DNA of 64,000 bases from Falciphora oryzae (GCA_000733355.1 JNVV01000067.1:139944-203943); one strand, 5' to 3'; positions 11,181 to 22,394 are shown, counted from the first letter of the stretch. The notes: a model not told the origin generated them from the letters alone. A program made the numbers and translations.

Positions 11181-12851
11181 ATGGCGGATTCATCTCGTCA
11201 ATACGTCAGTCAGCAACGGGCCGAGCCTTTCGGCCCGGGCGGGGACGGCATTGTCGGCAATGTTTGTGGAGGCGGAATAGGCGGTCGCGGCAATGGCAGC
11301 GGTCATGGAGTAGGGCCGGCGAAGTCGGCCTGTGATCGATGCCGGGGGCAGAAGCTGCGCTGCATCTGGGACGACTTCTCTGGCAGGTGCCGCAGGTGTA
11401 CGCGCGCCGACTCGGTGTGCGCCGTCCTTCCGCGCCGCGCCATGGGCCGGCCGCAAATCCAACGCGTCCCGTCGTCCCGGCGGGATTCAGCGCCATCACG
11501 CAGCAGCACCAGCAGGGCCAGCTCGTTATCCACATCCACCGCCGCCGCGCCGCCCCCGCCGCCCCCGGTCCGGAAGAACGGCAGCGTGGCGTCCACGTCC
11601 ACGGCGGATCACATGGCTGACGATGCCATGCATGCACCGACGGTCGCGTCCAGCACCGCAGCACCGCCGCCGGCGGAGTTGCCTCTGTCTGGCTCCGGTC
11701 TGCTGGGCGTCAGCGCCGGCCGGACCCACCTGCCCGTCTCGAGCCTTTTCCCGCCCGACGCCATGTCCTGGGCCCTGGGCCCCGTGCAGGCCTTGCCGGC
11801 GTCCACATCCACGGCGTCCGCGTCGAGCATATCAACCCCGCCCGCTCTGTCAATCAACTGGGAGCTGCCCTTGGGGTGCGTTCCAACCCCATTGGATCTC
11901 ATTTTGGCAACTCTAAACGACGCTGACGATCCATCCCCCGTCGAAAGCGGCCTGGCCGACACCGCCGTCCCGATGGGCTTCTACAACGACATGTTTAACA
12001 CTCCGAGCACCAGCGGATGGGCCAGCCCTCACGGCGTGGTTGCGGCCTCCGTTGAAAGGCCCGCCTCGACCCACGGCGACCCCGGCCCGACGGCAGCTGC
12101 GACGCTGCCCGACGATGCAAGCGGCCGTGATAGTGACTGGATAGACAGTCGAGTGGAAATGGGCGGCGACGAGGACGAAAACGGCGATAACAGTAATGAC
12201 AAAAACAACGACGGTGGCGGCGGCGCACCGGCCGGGTCGCCGGCAGCCCGCCAAGAGGAGATCAACTTTACCAAGCAGCTGTGCGACATGCACGTCGCCA
12301 TCCTGCTGCATCCTCTCCACGAAGACACCATCCTCGACGGGAAATACCGCCTCGGTAGCAGCCTGGGCGCCTTGGCCCTCGGCCGCCTCATGGCCCTGAC
12401 CGTTCAAACCAGGGCCATGATGGCGCAAATACCCACCTTGCAAAAGGAAATCTCCGTTGCATTTGACACTGCAACCCCGAGCCGCGGCGCCGGCGTCCGA
12501 CAGCGGCTCCAGATACACACCGTTCCCAAGGACCGGGCCACGGCGCTGCTGGTGCTCAGCATCTACATGCGCCTCGAAGTGGCCTTCATTCATGCGTGCC
12601 GCATTCTGCACGACGTGGTTGAGCAAGGCGGCGGCGGCGAGGCGCCTGGCGACGACGAGCCGTTGCCGTATGCGCTCATGCCCGAGCTGGCCATCGATGG
12701 CTTCTCGCTCGGGTCGTGCCACGACGTCCAGCTACGCTTCGTCCTGCATATCTGCGAACAGCTCCGCGACAGCATCAGGCATACGATCGCCGGGATCGCT
12801 GGGCCGGGCCTTGGAGAAATCGCTACCGTCGCGTCGAGTGGCAGCGGTTAA
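11181..12851 (+). CDS. Zn2Cys6 transcription factor, probable cluster regulator
   Basis: Single-exon gene, 556 residues from ATG 11181; the frame is open upstream but without an earlier ATG. Residues 51-80 form a fungal binuclear zinc cluster with spacing CX2CX6CX8CX2CX6C, followed by a basic stretch (RRAMGRPQ). Long Ser/Thr/Pro/Ala-rich and acidic low-complexity regions follow. A helical C-terminal part (from about residue 355, NFTKQLCDMHVAIL onward) resembles the C-terminal domain of AflR-type secondary-metabolism regulators. It sits at the left end of the PKS-NRPS cluster and converges on the MFS gene, so a pathway-specific activator is the natural inference. The AAAGTNRCCGA-like motif found in the four cluster promoters, with its CCG core, would suit a protein of this class. 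The 3' flank has an A-rich run at 12855-12884. Confidence 0.85.
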   Translation: MADSSRQYVSQQRAEPFGPGGDGIVGNVCGGGIGGRGNGSGHGVGPAKSACDRCRGQKLRCIWDDFSGRCRRCTRADSVCAVLPRRAMGRPQIQRVPSSRRDSAPSRSSTSRASSLSTSTAAAPPPPPPVRKNGSVASTSTADHMADDAMHAPTVASSTAAPPPAELPLSGSGLLGVSAGRTHLPVSSLFPPDAMSWALGPVQALPASTSTASASSISTPPALSINWELPLGCVPTPLDLILATLNDADDPSPVESGLADTAVPMGFYNDMFNTPSTSGWASPHGVVAASVERPASTHGDPGPTAAATLPDDASGRDSDWIDSRVEMGGDEDENGDNSNDKNNDGGGGAPAGSPAARQEEINFTKQLCDMHVAILLHPLHEDTILDGKYRLGSSLGALALGRLMALTVQTRAMMAQIPTLQKEISVAFDTATPSRGAGVRQRLQIHTVPKDRATALLVLSIYMRLEVAFIHACRILHDVVEQGGGGEAPGDDEPLPYALMPELAIDGFSLGSCHDVQLRFVLHICEQLRDSIRHTIAGIAGPGLGEIATVASSGSG

Positions 12852-13620
12852 GCAAAAAAAAAAAAAAAAAGAGAGAAAAAAAAGTAGCCGCTAAAACCCG
12901 CCTGGTACCTAGGTAAGTACCCAGGTACCTAGGTAGGTTGGTACGCATTTCCATTTATTCCGCAATATCCTTTGGTTGTGGTAAGCCGCAGGGTCGGCAT
13001 AGATGGCCTCCCGGCGTTCTACCGTTTCACCTTCCTCGTTTTTAAAACTGCCTGGAGCTTGCCGTAATTACAAGCTCAATTTGCGGGAAGAAACCCCATC
13101 TAAGCCCAACGAGTTTTAAGATGAGCTGTGTCTCAGCTCCCTTTGGATCGTCATGTAATAGTTACCTCTTTTTAGACTGCACGCAACATGGGAACGAAAT
13201 ATTTGCCAAATTTCTCCAGTCCACTGCTCCCTTGCCACCTTAATTGTTGCTCGGACTTTTACAGTGCCATGTCTGGAGCGCGGATCCATTCGCACGGGGT
13301 ATGCTGCTGCACACGCCCTCCGTGCCTCGCTTATTATCACAAAGGCGCAATGCAAACTTGGGGAAGATCCTTGATATTTTAAGACAATAATCCCTTTAAG
13401 GCTCGTTCCGAAATTAAATTGGCCGGGGTGCCAGGCGTCCCTTTTGACAAAGTACCTGCCTCTAAGTTACTAGATACTTTTACGGACTTGTTGTAATTAC
13501 AAAAAAAATGATGATATGTCCCAAGCCTGCCTAGACAACCGCTGACCAACAAGAAGCCCGCAGCTTGACCCGGTCCAAAGGAAACTTCAGCCTGCGCCGC
13601 TACTACGGACTTGTGCTTTA
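12852..13620. other. Convergent intergenic region
   Basis: This is about 0.77 kb between the 3' ends of the regulator and transporter genes. It contains an A-rich run (12855-12884) and a short palindromic CCTAGGTA/GTACCTAGG simple repeat (12904-12938). No gene was recognised. Confidence 0.5.
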
Positions 13621-15226
13621 TCAAGCACTCGGTGCAGGCACATTTTTGTTTTGCTCAGCCTTCTCCTCAATTCCAAAGTTGTTCTCGTTCTTGTCCTTGA
13701 GCTGAATCTCCTTCTCTATAAATGTAACCAAGAATCCCAGCCCGGCAAACGCGGTGGCGACATACCAACAAGTGCGGATGGACTGCGAACAAAAAAAGAA
13801 AAAAAGGAGGGTATCGAGTGTTAGTTTGCTTATGGTACTAGGACTAGCTTCATCAAGCAGCTTCTACTTTATGTGGAGGGCGGAGAGACTCACCCGAGCG
13901 ATAACAAGGCTGACCTGAGCCCGTGCGCCAGGGTCCTCGATTAAGTTCAGAGCGGCCTGGGTTGTGAACTCGTAGGCCTTGCCACCGGTGAGGAGCCCAC
14001 GGAGCTCCGGGTTCTCGATGAGCGACTCGGCAACGACGCGGGCCTCGTTGTTGAAAACGGCGTTGGGGATGGTGACGGCAAAGACGGCGCCGAAGCCGCG
14101 GGCAAAGGCCCAGACTCCGGTGGTGGCGGCCATCAGCTTCTCGTCCAGGGGCGCCTGCATGGCGGGCAGCAGGATCCCGACCAGCAGGCCGGACCCGAGA
14201 GCAAGGAGGAGCTGGAACCACACCAGGGCGGCGGTCGTCGAATCCGCGTCCAGGAGGCTGAACAGACCGAAGGAGAGGGTCGTGATGGCCCAACCCACCA
14301 GGTGCAGGGGTTTGTAGCGGCCCGTCTTTGCGAGCAGAATACCGCCCACCATGGCGAAGGGCATGATGCCCGCAACGAGGGGGATCATGAAGACGCCGGA
14401 CATGAAGGGCGTCTCGAGCTTGACGGCCTGGAAGTAAATCGGCAGGAAGTAATACGCCCAGTAGATGCAAAGGGCGTGGAGGAGGGTCAGGGTGAAGGCC
14501 GCGGCGGAGGTCCTGTTCGTCAGGACGGCGCGGGGGAAGGAGGGCTCCTTGCAGTATTTCCACTCAAAGGTGGTGAACAGGCCCAAACCGGCAAGGCCGA
14601 GGACGAGGGGGAGGATGATGTGGTACGTCTTCCACTCGTAGGTCGTGCCGCCCCACGTCAGGGCAATCAGGATGGCGATGATGGCACCGACGAAGATGGC
14701 GTTACCCGTCACGTCGATGCGTGCGAGACGCCGTCTCCACGACTGGTCGCGCTGGTGGTTGACACGCAGGAATACGAAGAGAGCGACGAAGGCGACTGGA
14801 GGTGAAGCGGCATAAGTTCTGGTTAGTCACCGCCGCGCGCTCTGGTGGTTGCGGGGGGAGGGGAGAGCAAGGGAAAGAAAAAACCACTCACCAGCTCCGA
14901 TTGGCAGGTTCAGGTAGAAACACCACCTCCAGGTCGACTTTTCGGCAAGAAGTCCACCAAGGAAGGGGCCGACGGCCGCGCCCAGAGCGGAAAAGACCAT
15001 GACCAGGGCGATGTATGTGCCCCTCTCGCGAAGGGGTACCAGGTCCGTGACGATGGTCTCGCTGAGGAGGCTGATTCCTCCTCCACCGATGCCCTGCCTG
15101 CAGGTTGTCGAAACGGGTCGGTTAGCTTTGGCGCGCTCCACCGAACGGAAGAACATCCGGAAAGAGGGGAGGGATGAGGAGGAGTGGCTCCTAGGATTCC
15201 ATGGGTAGGGAGAGAGAGAGAGAGAG

Positions 15227-15257
<31 letters not shown>

Positions 15258-15810
15258 CAAGATGCTGTAGGAGGATAGTGGCCGAGCAAAAAGAAGGAAG
15301 GAATGAGGAGGATGCATACACGGTACGGGCGGCGATCAGCATTCCCATAGTATCAGAGCCTCCGCAAAGGCCGCTGCCGAGGATGAAAAGGCCGACGGCG
15401 ACAAGCATCGGCCACCTGCGACCAAAGATGTCGCTCGCCTGGGAGAAAAGGGGCAGCGTGGCGATGGAGGAGAGGAAGTAGGCGTTGGGGACCCAGATGT
15501 ACAGGTTGCCGCCGCCGAGGGAGTTGGCGATGGTGGGCAGGGCGCTGGTGATGATGGTGCCCTCGATGGCGGACATCAGGCCGGTGATGGACAGGGACGC
15601 CATGATGGCCCAGAAGGCAAAGGTCTTCTTTTGCGAGCCGCCGTACATGACGGCCTCCTCCTCCTCCTCCTCCTCCTCCGGCTCAGCCTCGGGGCTGGTG
15701 GTGTTGCCGGCGGTCGCGTCGTCTGTTTTCATCTCGCTAGTATCGCCACCAGCCTGGGACGGCACAGCGTGGCCGCTGCCACCGCCGGCTGCTTCCAATG
15801 GACCGGCCAT
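13621..15810 (-). CDS. MFS transporter, DHA2 (14-TM) drug:H+ antiporter family
   Basis: Four exons on the minus strand: 15810-15320, 15097-14892, 14795-13894, 13782-13621, giving 586 residues. All junctions keep frame (phases 2, 1, 0) with GTATGC, GTGAGT and GTGAGT donors. The N-terminus is cytosolic and ends in a poly-Glu run. Multiple membrane helices follow, with hallmarks of 14-TM efflux pumps: SQASDIFGRRWPMLV (loop 2-3), QGIGGGGI, and the motif-C-like GAAVGPFLGGLLAEKSTWRW. It most resembles fungal toxin/secondary-metabolite exporters of the AflT/GliA kind (family knowledge), so export of the cluster product is inferred. Intron 1 (222 bp) contains an (AG)n(TG)n microsatellite at 15210-15257. 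The gene is divergent from the hydrolase gene across a 1.5-kb promoter region. Confidence 0.88.
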
Positions 15811-17309
15811 GACGAGGGATTGCTCGCTCGAGTTGGAGACGGTGGAGGGGTGTTGAGCTCTGTCGTCGGCCGATGCGGGAGAACGCGGTCGTTCTCCTAC
15901 GTCTTTGCACTTTAAGGGGATAATACGGATCCTGCCGCCGGACCTGCAAACCGCAAAGCTGGCAGGTAGGTAGGTAGGTAGGCACCTGGTGAGAAACCGG
16001 AGAACTGGCCTGGCTTAAAGGGTCTCAGCGCTTCCGACAACCTAATTGTTTGTTAGCACCCGACGGAATGCGACGGCGGGTGTGGTGACAGGGGCCTCAA
16101 GATTTAAAAACAAACCTATTTTTAACAACGGACAAAAAAGGGAGAAAGAGACAAAAAATGGGGGGAAAATAAAAATAAAAAAAAAAATTCAAATAGGATC
16201 CGGGATTCAAACTGTCCGAATGCCTTGTGTTGTGATGCCGCTGCGTGGACAAGCTTGTTCAAATCCGCAGCAGTCGAAATCGCCACTAACAAATCATCAG
16301 GAAGTACATTATATTTCCCGCGAGGGACTCCTCCATGTTGGGACGCACTCGGCAGTGCGTTCGTCATTTCCGGTGGGGTCCGGCGTCTTCAGTCGACATT
16401 GGTAATCCCTAACGGTAATTAGGTGGTATCCCGCTCGCGCAGCTGATGGAACATTCGGCTACTTTTGACGTGGGTTGCTCTGGTGAGTTCGGTCACATTC
16501 GGCTACTTTTGTAGGTACCTACCTAGGTAATCACGGAACCCTAACCCACCTTGCGTCCACACTCCCTCCAGCCTTGAGCTTTATGCGAGAATGTTGGCTG
16601 ACACGAGCTTTGTCTTATTTAATCTGCGAGGGCCAGTTGAGGCTTTAACAAGAACATTCGTCGCCTGCGCAGCGCAATGCTCTGGATTGATTATTACACA
16701 GTAAAAGAGCATGCCGTAGACCCTATCTCTCAAGAGCCAGTAGGAGAAGGTGAGGGTAAGGAGACCCTTTGGCTATGTTTATATATGCAGGCGCGTTACA
16801 GGGGTACTGAGCTCTCGTCGGCCGAGTCCGGATGATGGTCTCTAACAGCCCATCGGGGTGGGTTTGATACTGTACATAGATCCCTCGTGTCGGGCCCGTT
16901 CCTTTGCGACATGGATCCAGCTCCTCTTTTTTTCGGCTAAGCAAGCCAGTGGCTTCCGAACCCCGACGCCGCGTGGTCGGCGTATGCCGAGTCTGTCTCG
17001 GGGCCCTGTTTGCCCTGCCCCCGAACCCGTCCACCGGACACTGCCAAGGTTGGTTGCCGGCCGCCCGTCTCCCCGTTTCCCCTGCCCCTGCTGGAACATG
17101 GACTGCCATTCGGCCATCAACGTCTTGCCCACCTGTCTCACCGCCAAGAAACCTTCCTCCAAGACCATGGGATCCCGTCCCAATGAGGTAGGAAGTTGGC
17201 GAATAGTCGCCTGCCTCCAGCGAAGCCTTTATTTGCTCCCTTCCTCGCTGCCCAGCCTCCCGCGGCCTGCGTCTCTGTCCGCTATAGACGCTCACTTCTC
17301 CTCCCCACC
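15811..17309. promoter_or_regulatory. Bidirectional promoter region, MFS / alpha-beta hydrolase
   Basis: This 1.5-kb divergent intergenic region holds two copies of TTCGGCTACTTTT (16454-16466 and 16498-16510, 44 bp apart) and a related TTCGGTCAC (16488-16496). Read on the other strand these match AAAGTNRCCGAA, shared with the other cluster promoters. It also contains a degenerate LTR-like sequence (16712-16911) nearer the hydrolase, and GGTA/CCTA simple repeats at 15961-15983 and 16513-16530. Confidence 0.55.
16712..16911. repeat. Degenerate LTR-like repeat, copy A
   Basis: About 200 bp, similar throughout to 22002-22227. Shared blocks are GTAGACCCTAT, GGTGAG...AGACYCT.TGGCT, a TATATA stretch, GCGTTRCAG..GTACTGAGC.CTCGTCG, TCTCTAAC and CCCGTTCCTTTGCGACA. 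Both copies start TG and end CA. I see no target-site duplication and no coding sequence. It is probably an old solo LTR. Confidence 0.5.
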
Positions 17310-18857
17310 ATGGTCAGCCATTATCGCAACTGGGAACTGCCGGTCAAGATGCATCGATTCTTCACCTACTCGCCGCTTGTGCACCACTTCGACTACAAGT
17401 GGTACAACTTCGAGCTGCTCCGGCTGCTCGGCTCCGCCCCCTACGGCGGCTGCGACGCCGCCGAGTTTCTCGAGACCGTGGCCCGCCTCCGGCCCAACGA
17501 CGAGCAGTCGTGGCAGCAGGAGTGGCTCTCGCTCGCGACGCGCACCGAAGGCCTGGCCCGGGACGCGCTCGAGGCGGGGCACAAGGTCGCGGCCAGGGGC
17601 GCCTTCCTCAGGGCGAGCAACTACTTCCGCTGTGCGCAGTACATGTTCCCCTGCGCGCCCGAGCGTGACCAGCCGTACCTGCTGTCCCTGTACGACCGGA
17701 GCGTCGCCAACTTTGAGCAGGCCTCCAAGCTGATGTCGCACGACGTCCGAAGGGTGCAGATCCCCTTCTCGGCCGCGCCGGGTGCCCTTGTGCGAGCACC
17801 GGGCGGCGGTCTTGGCGGCGACGATGATGACGCAGCCGGGGGCGGCGCCCCTCGCGTCAACGGCGCCGCCGTCCCAAGCGTCAACCTGCCCGGCTGGCTG
17901 CACATCCCGGCACCGGCCCAGCGCCTGCCCGGCCGACGCACGCCCGTGCTGGTGTGCTTTGGCGGCGCGGACTCGACGCAGGAGGAGCTGTACTTCCTCT
18001 CCGCGGCCGAGGGCCCGCCGCTCGGCTACGCCGTCCTGACCTTTGACGCGCCGGGCCAGGGCCTGGTGCTCCGCCGCGACGGGGTGCCGCTCCGCCCGGA
18101 CGGCGAGGCCGTCATGACGGCCGTGCTGGACTTCCTCGACGCGTACGCGGCGGAGCACCCGGACGCGGACCTGGACGTCGAGGGCGGCCTGGTGGTGACG
18201 GGCCAGTCGCTGGGCGCGTACCTCGCGCTCCGGGGGGCGGCCGACCCGCGCATCCGGGCGTGCGTGGCCGTCGACCCCATCTACGACCTGTGGGACCTGG
18301 CCATGTCGCGCATGCCGGGCTTCATCGTGTGGCCGTGGGAGAACAACTACGTGGGCGACGGGCTCATCGACTGGGTCGCCATAACGCACAGCCGCGTCGA
18401 CGTGGCGGCCCGCTACATGTTTGCGCAGGCCCAGGGCATGCTGGGCAGCCCGAGCCCGGCCCAGCTGCTTCGCGACATGAAGCTCTACTCGTTCCGGCTG
18501 CACCGCACCCTCGTCTCCGAAGGGGGCGACAACGACAACGGAAACGGGTCCACCGCCGGGACTTGCAAAAAGAGGCCACCTCGGTACTACAACAAGACTG
18601 GGGACTACCTCGAGAGGGTCACCTGCCCCGTCCTGGTCACGGGCGCTGGGGCGGACCCGACCATGTTTATTGCCGACATCACGGTCCACAAGGTCATGGC
18701 CGGGCTCGTCAACGTCGACGAAAAGGACAAGGAGCTCTGGATGCCGCAAACGTACTCGGAAGGAGGCGCCCAGGCCAAGTCGGGCGCGTGGCAGATGCTG
18801 CAGTTCAAGACTTTTAAGTTTCTGGACGCAAAGCTCGGGATCCAGAGATGTCACTAA
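17310..18857 (+). CDS. Alpha/beta hydrolase of PKS-NRPS (cytochalasan-type) clusters
   Basis: Single-exon gene, 515 residues. The start is ATG 17310 in a strong context (CCACCATGG); the longer open frame upstream lacks an ATG. It has the FrsA/Ayg1-like two-part layout: a helical N-terminal cap (about 1-160) and a C-terminal alpha/beta hydrolase core. The nucleophile elbow is GQSLG with Ser near residue 300, and acid candidates lie in AVDPIYD and GAGADPTMF. Homologues (the CcsE/PyiE-type hydrolases, family knowledge) accompany PKS-NRPS, trans-ER and Diels-Alderase genes in cytochalasan clusters. There they are needed around the Knoevenagel/pyrrolinone step after aldehyde release. That role is inferred here from context. 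It converges on the methyltransferase gene, 210 bp away. Confidence 0.85.
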   Translation: MVSHYRNWELPVKMHRFFTYSPLVHHFDYKWYNFELLRLLGSAPYGGCDAAEFLETVARLRPNDEQSWQQEWLSLATRTEGLARDALEAGHKVAARGAFLRASNYFRCAQYMFPCAPERDQPYLLSLYDRSVANFEQASKLMSHDVRRVQIPFSAAPGALVRAPGGGLGGDDDDAAGGGAPRVNGAAVPSVNLPGWLHIPAPAQRLPGRRTPVLVCFGGADSTQEELYFLSAAEGPPLGYAVLTFDAPGQGLVLRRDGVPLRPDGEAVMTAVLDFLDAYAAEHPDADLDVEGGLVVTGQSLGAYLALRGAADPRIRACVAVDPIYDLWDLAMSRMPGFIVWPWENNYVGDGLIDWVAITHSRVDVAARYMFAQAQGMLGSPSPAQLLRDMKLYSFRLHRTLVSEGGDNDNGNGSTAGTCKKRPPRYYNKTGDYLERVTCPVLVTGAGADPTMFIADITVHKVMAGLVNVDEKDKELWMPQTYSEGGAQAKSGAWQMLQFKTFKFLDAKLGIQRCH

Positions 18858-19067
18858 ATTAGCAGGGCGTACAGTAGTTGTCTATTTGTCTAATGCCATA
18901 TGGCATTCCAGCCATACTCTATTCAGCGCGAGTCTCTCTCTCCACCTTTACATCTATCTATAGTCTAGTGGCTGGCTAGTTCTTGATGGATAAGGCATTC
19001 GGCATACTTTGGAACTATGCACAACTGCTATCTCGGTGTGATCAAGAAAACGTTTCGTGCCGACAGC

Positions 19068-19977
19068 TCACTTCCGCCCAACAGCAATGATGGCGACCCC
19101 CTTCAGCGCCCCAGGTTCGCTGGGACAAAGCCGTTTAATCTCCCTGATCATCAGGCCCCTCAGCCTCTCGACCTGCTCCTTGTCGAAGCCCTTGGTCAGG
19201 GCCACCAAGGGCGGCATCTTGGTGAGCAGGATGTCGACCATGAGCGCGTGCGACTGGAACGGCAGCTCCACTGACGTCTCGTGCGCCTCCACATCCCGGA
19301 ACCCGGCCTTCTCGAGCTCCCGCGACAGGCCCGCGGCGCTGCCCCACTCCTTGGGACCCGCGGGCGGCCGCAGACCCGGGTCGATCTGCTGGATCGGGTT
19401 CATGATGGTGAGCCACTGGATGTCGCCCCACGAGACGGCGCCCAGCATGCCGCCCGGCTTGAGGACCCGCAGCGTCTCCGAGAGGCACTTCTGGGGGCTC
19501 TTGGTCATGTGGTAGACCTTTGTCATGTTAGCATTTTTGAACACACACACACACGTTTGGTGTTGTTGCCGAGCAGCATACCCATCCAGCGGTGACATGG
19601 CTTTGAGACTGGTCCGGGATGGCGTTGAGGTCCATGGCGTCGAGCACGTGAGTCTCGACCCGGGCCCACAGCGAGCCCGGATCCTTATCGACGGCCGCCT
19701 TCTTGGCCCCGTTGACCTGGTCCACCATGGCGGGCGCCCAGTCGGCTGCGGCGAGGGCGGTCGAGGGCAATATGGCGGAGCCGTAGTCCTGGATCAGGCG
19801 CGACAGGACGTTGCCTGTGCCGCACCCGTTGTCGAGTACGGACGTCGCCTCGGAGAACGGGGACAGCGCATTGACGCGCGAGAGCATGATGCCGGTCGGC
19901 CCCGAGGTGGCGCCCTTGGAGCTCTTCTCGTAGACCTCGGCCGCCAGCCTCCAGTCTTCGGCCGTGGCCTTGCTCAT
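19068..19977 (-). CDS. Class I SAM-dependent methyltransferase
   Basis: Two exons, 19977-19582 and 19517-19068, 281 residues. The 64-bp intron has a GTATGC donor, a TGCTAAC branch site and an AAAG acceptor, phase 0. The SAM-binding glycine motif LDNGCGTGN lies near residue 48, an acidic motif-II region (AADWAPAMVD) follows, and the motif around LRVLKPGGMLGAVSWG is the usual post-motif-III signature of UbiE/MenG-like enzymes. It shares a 530-bp promoter with the enoyl reductase, so it is very probably a cluster member. In the related pyrichalasin pathway an O-methyltransferase acts on the tyrosine-derived part (general knowledge). Whether this enzyme methylates O, N or C, and which intermediate, cannot be told from sequence. 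Confidence 0.82.
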
Positions 19978-20507
19978 CTTCGCTTGATGGATGTGTTTGT
20001 TCTTTGCTCTAGCTGTGACGCTCTCGAAATCGTCTGTCTGTCTGTCTGCAGGGCCGTCCTCGGTTAGGACTGACTTGCGAGACCCCTTTTTAGGCCGCTC
20101 ACTCTGGGGGAGTTTCTTGTACAGGGGTGACATCACTTGCAAAAGTCGCTGCTCTAAAAGGGGCTTGCAGGGTTGCGTGTGTGTGTCATGTTTTCGGACC
20201 GCGTGGCGCGACAACAATTCGGCCACTTTCGGGCGGCGACCCGCCCCGGCCACAGACTTCGGGCCATCTATCCCGAGATGTCGGGCGTGGATGAAGCGAC
20301 TTGGGGAATTACCTACCTACCTAGGTAGGTACCTAGGTAGGTAGGTAGGTAAAGATAGGTCCATACCAAAAACTCTCAGCCGAGTGCCAGCGAACTGATT
20401 GGTCCGCCCTTTTTATAGCACTTGCCCCCGCAGAGGGGGTGAAGGACGTACTTGCCCGTCCCTTGGCAAAACTTGGTCTAGCAGAGCTCACTCTAAACAA
20501 AACAACA
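19978..20507. promoter_or_regulatory. Bidirectional promoter region, methyltransferase / enoyl reductase
   Basis: This 530-bp divergent region contains TTCGGCCACTTTC at 20218-20230 (reverse strand GAAAGTGGCCGAA), matching the cluster promoter consensus AAAGTNRCCGA. A GGTA/CCTA palindromic simple repeat lies at 20308-20352. Confidence 0.55.
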
Positions 20508-21777
20508 ATGTCTCCAGCTCGTATCGCCGCCCAGACGGCCATCATCACCAATGCGGACGGCACCCTGGCCGCGTCCGACTCACAGCCCATCGCGGAGTGC
20601 CCCAGGGACGCCGTCCTGGTCCGGGTGCGCGCCGTGGCGCTCAACCCCACAGACCACAAGACCCCGGCGGTCGTGAAGCGGGCCGGCCTCGTCTCGGGCT
20701 GCGACTTCGCAGGTGAGATCGTCGAGGTCGGCCCGGGAGCCAACGCGCTGCTCCAAGGCAGCCGCCCGGCCTGGGCCGTCGGCGACCGCGTCTGCGGCGC
20801 CGTCATGGGCTCCAACCCGGACGACCCGACGCGCGGCGCCTTTGCGCAGTTCGTCGCGGCCGACCCGCTGGTGCTCGCCCGCCTGCCCGCGTCGTGGGGC
20901 TGGGAGTCCGCGGCCGCCCTGGGCGGGAGCTGCATCGCCGCCGTGGGGCAGGCCCTCTTCAAGGACATGCAGCTCGGGGCCCCTGACGGCCTTGGAAAGC
21001 TTGTGGAACAAGCTCATTGCAAAGGCGAGACCCCCGAGGCACCCGGCGTCCTCCCCAAGAGTGAGCTGCGTAAAGTGGTGCTCGTGTATGGAGGAAGCAC
21101 GGCGTCGGGGACTATCGCGCTGCAGCTTATTCGCTCGTAAGTTTGACGGGTCCTGAACCGACGTTCGTATAAAACAAATCGGCATGAGGCTGACTGGGAC
21201 GAAAAAAAAACCCCCGTCCAGGGCTGGGTACATCCCCATCACCACGTGTTCGCCCCGCAACAACGCGCTCGTCGCCTCGTACGGCGCCGCAGCCAGCTTC
21301 GACTACAGCTCTCCCACGTGTGCGCAGGAGATCAAGTCGTACACGAGCGGGTCCCTGGCCCTCGTCCTGGACTGCATCAGCACCGTGCAGTCGACGACGC
21401 TTTGTTACGAGGCCATAGGCCGGGCCGGTGGCCGATACGTGTCCATCGAGAAGTTCCAGGACTCGGTGACGGCCAAGCGAACCGCCGTCCGCGCCAGCTG
21501 GGTTATGGGCCCGCTCATGCTGGGCCTCGCCGTCCGGCTGGGCGGCGAGTACAACCTGGATGCGGACCCGGCCGTCAGGGAGTTCGGGAGGGCTTGGTTC
21601 GCCGTCGTGGAGCAGCTGCTGGCATGGGGCAGCATAAGGCCGCACCCGATCCGGACGCTCACCGCCGAGGGGCGTGATGATGCCAAGCGCGGATGGCAGG
21701 AGGCGGTGCTGGCCGGGCTGGAGCAGCTGCGCAGTGGTGCCGTCAGCGGGGAGAAGTTGGTTGTAAACGTTCAGTGA
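20508..21777 (+). CDS. Trans-acting enoyl reductase (MDR family) of PKS-NRPS
   Basis: Two exons, 20508-21136 and 21222-21777, 394 residues, split by an 85-bp intron (GTAAGT...GTCCAG, phase 2). The start is the first ATG in frame (AACAATGTC). It is a medium-chain dehydrogenase without catalytic zinc ligands. The N-terminal GroES-like part contains VALNPTDHK and GCDFAGEIVEVG, and the Rossmann NADPH site is VLVYGGSTASGT near residue 190. This is the layout of LovC/CcsC/TenC-type partners that supply enoyl reduction when the synthase has no working ER domain, which is the case for the PKS-NRPS next door. It would reduce selected alpha,beta-enoyl thioesters on the growing chain. It is divergent from the methyltransferase and convergent with the PKS-NRPS. 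Confidence 0.9.
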
Positions 21778-22071
21778 AAGAGTAGAGTCTGGAAAAGAGC
21801 TCCGGGGAGCGAACTTGGATTATGGGAATTAGAATTTAAATGAATGCCGACGCTTTGTAAAGACATTTAACGCCCTTTATACGAAGCAGAGAGCGAAGGC
21901 TGGAGTACCTACGGGAAATTTCGGTAGCAAACGTCCTAGATACACTAAACTGCCTGTTGTTTGCACTCCTTAGTAGCTTCGTAGTGCAAAGTAGAGGTGC
22001 GTGTAGTAGACCCTATAGTTGACCTATCTGTAAAGAACTAGGAGGAAATGGTGAGAGTAGAAGACTCTCTG

Positions 22072-22115
<44 letters not shown>

Positions 22116-22394
22116 TGCGTTGCAGAGATACTGAGCACTCGTCGACCTCGGCCGGGCGAGGCTCTCTAACGCGCGCCGGGCTCCTGACACCGTAGATACC
22201 CCGCCTGAGTCCCGTTCCTTTGCGACACTTGGCACCAAAACGCCAGTCCAGCAGCCAAATTCTAACATAAATCACCAAAAAAAATGATCATTCCAGCCTC
22301 TAAACAAACAGCCCAAAAGCGAGCCTCGAAAAATTTCACAGCCCCAAAGTCCTTGGGGAACAATTCTACCTACCCAGCCTTTTGGGGAACAATT
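21778..22394. other. Convergent intergenic region with LTR-like repeat and TA microsatellite
   Basis: This 617-bp region lies between the 3' ends of the enoyl reductase and PKS-NRPS genes. It holds the LTR-like copy B (22002-22227), interrupted by a pure TA run at about 22076-22113. Nothing else was recognised. Confidence 0.55.
22002..22227. repeat. Degenerate LTR-like repeat, copy B, with (TA)n expansion
   Basis: Homologous to 16712-16911 in the same orientation and ending in the same TTCCTTTGCGACA. The TATATA stretch of copy A is here expanded to about 38 bp of TA. It starts TG and ends CA, with no visible target-site duplication. Confidence 0.5.

Noticed and set aside
17292..18854. 520-codon minus-strand frame opposite the alpha/beta hydrolase
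   Set aside because: Antisense shadow caused by third-position GC bias; it covers exactly the real gene and has no motifs.
12904..20352. Scattered CCTA/GGTA palindromic repeats as regulator sites
   Set aside because: Such CCTAGGTA simple repeats occur both inside and outside promoters here and look like genome-wide low-complexity sequence, not specific operators.
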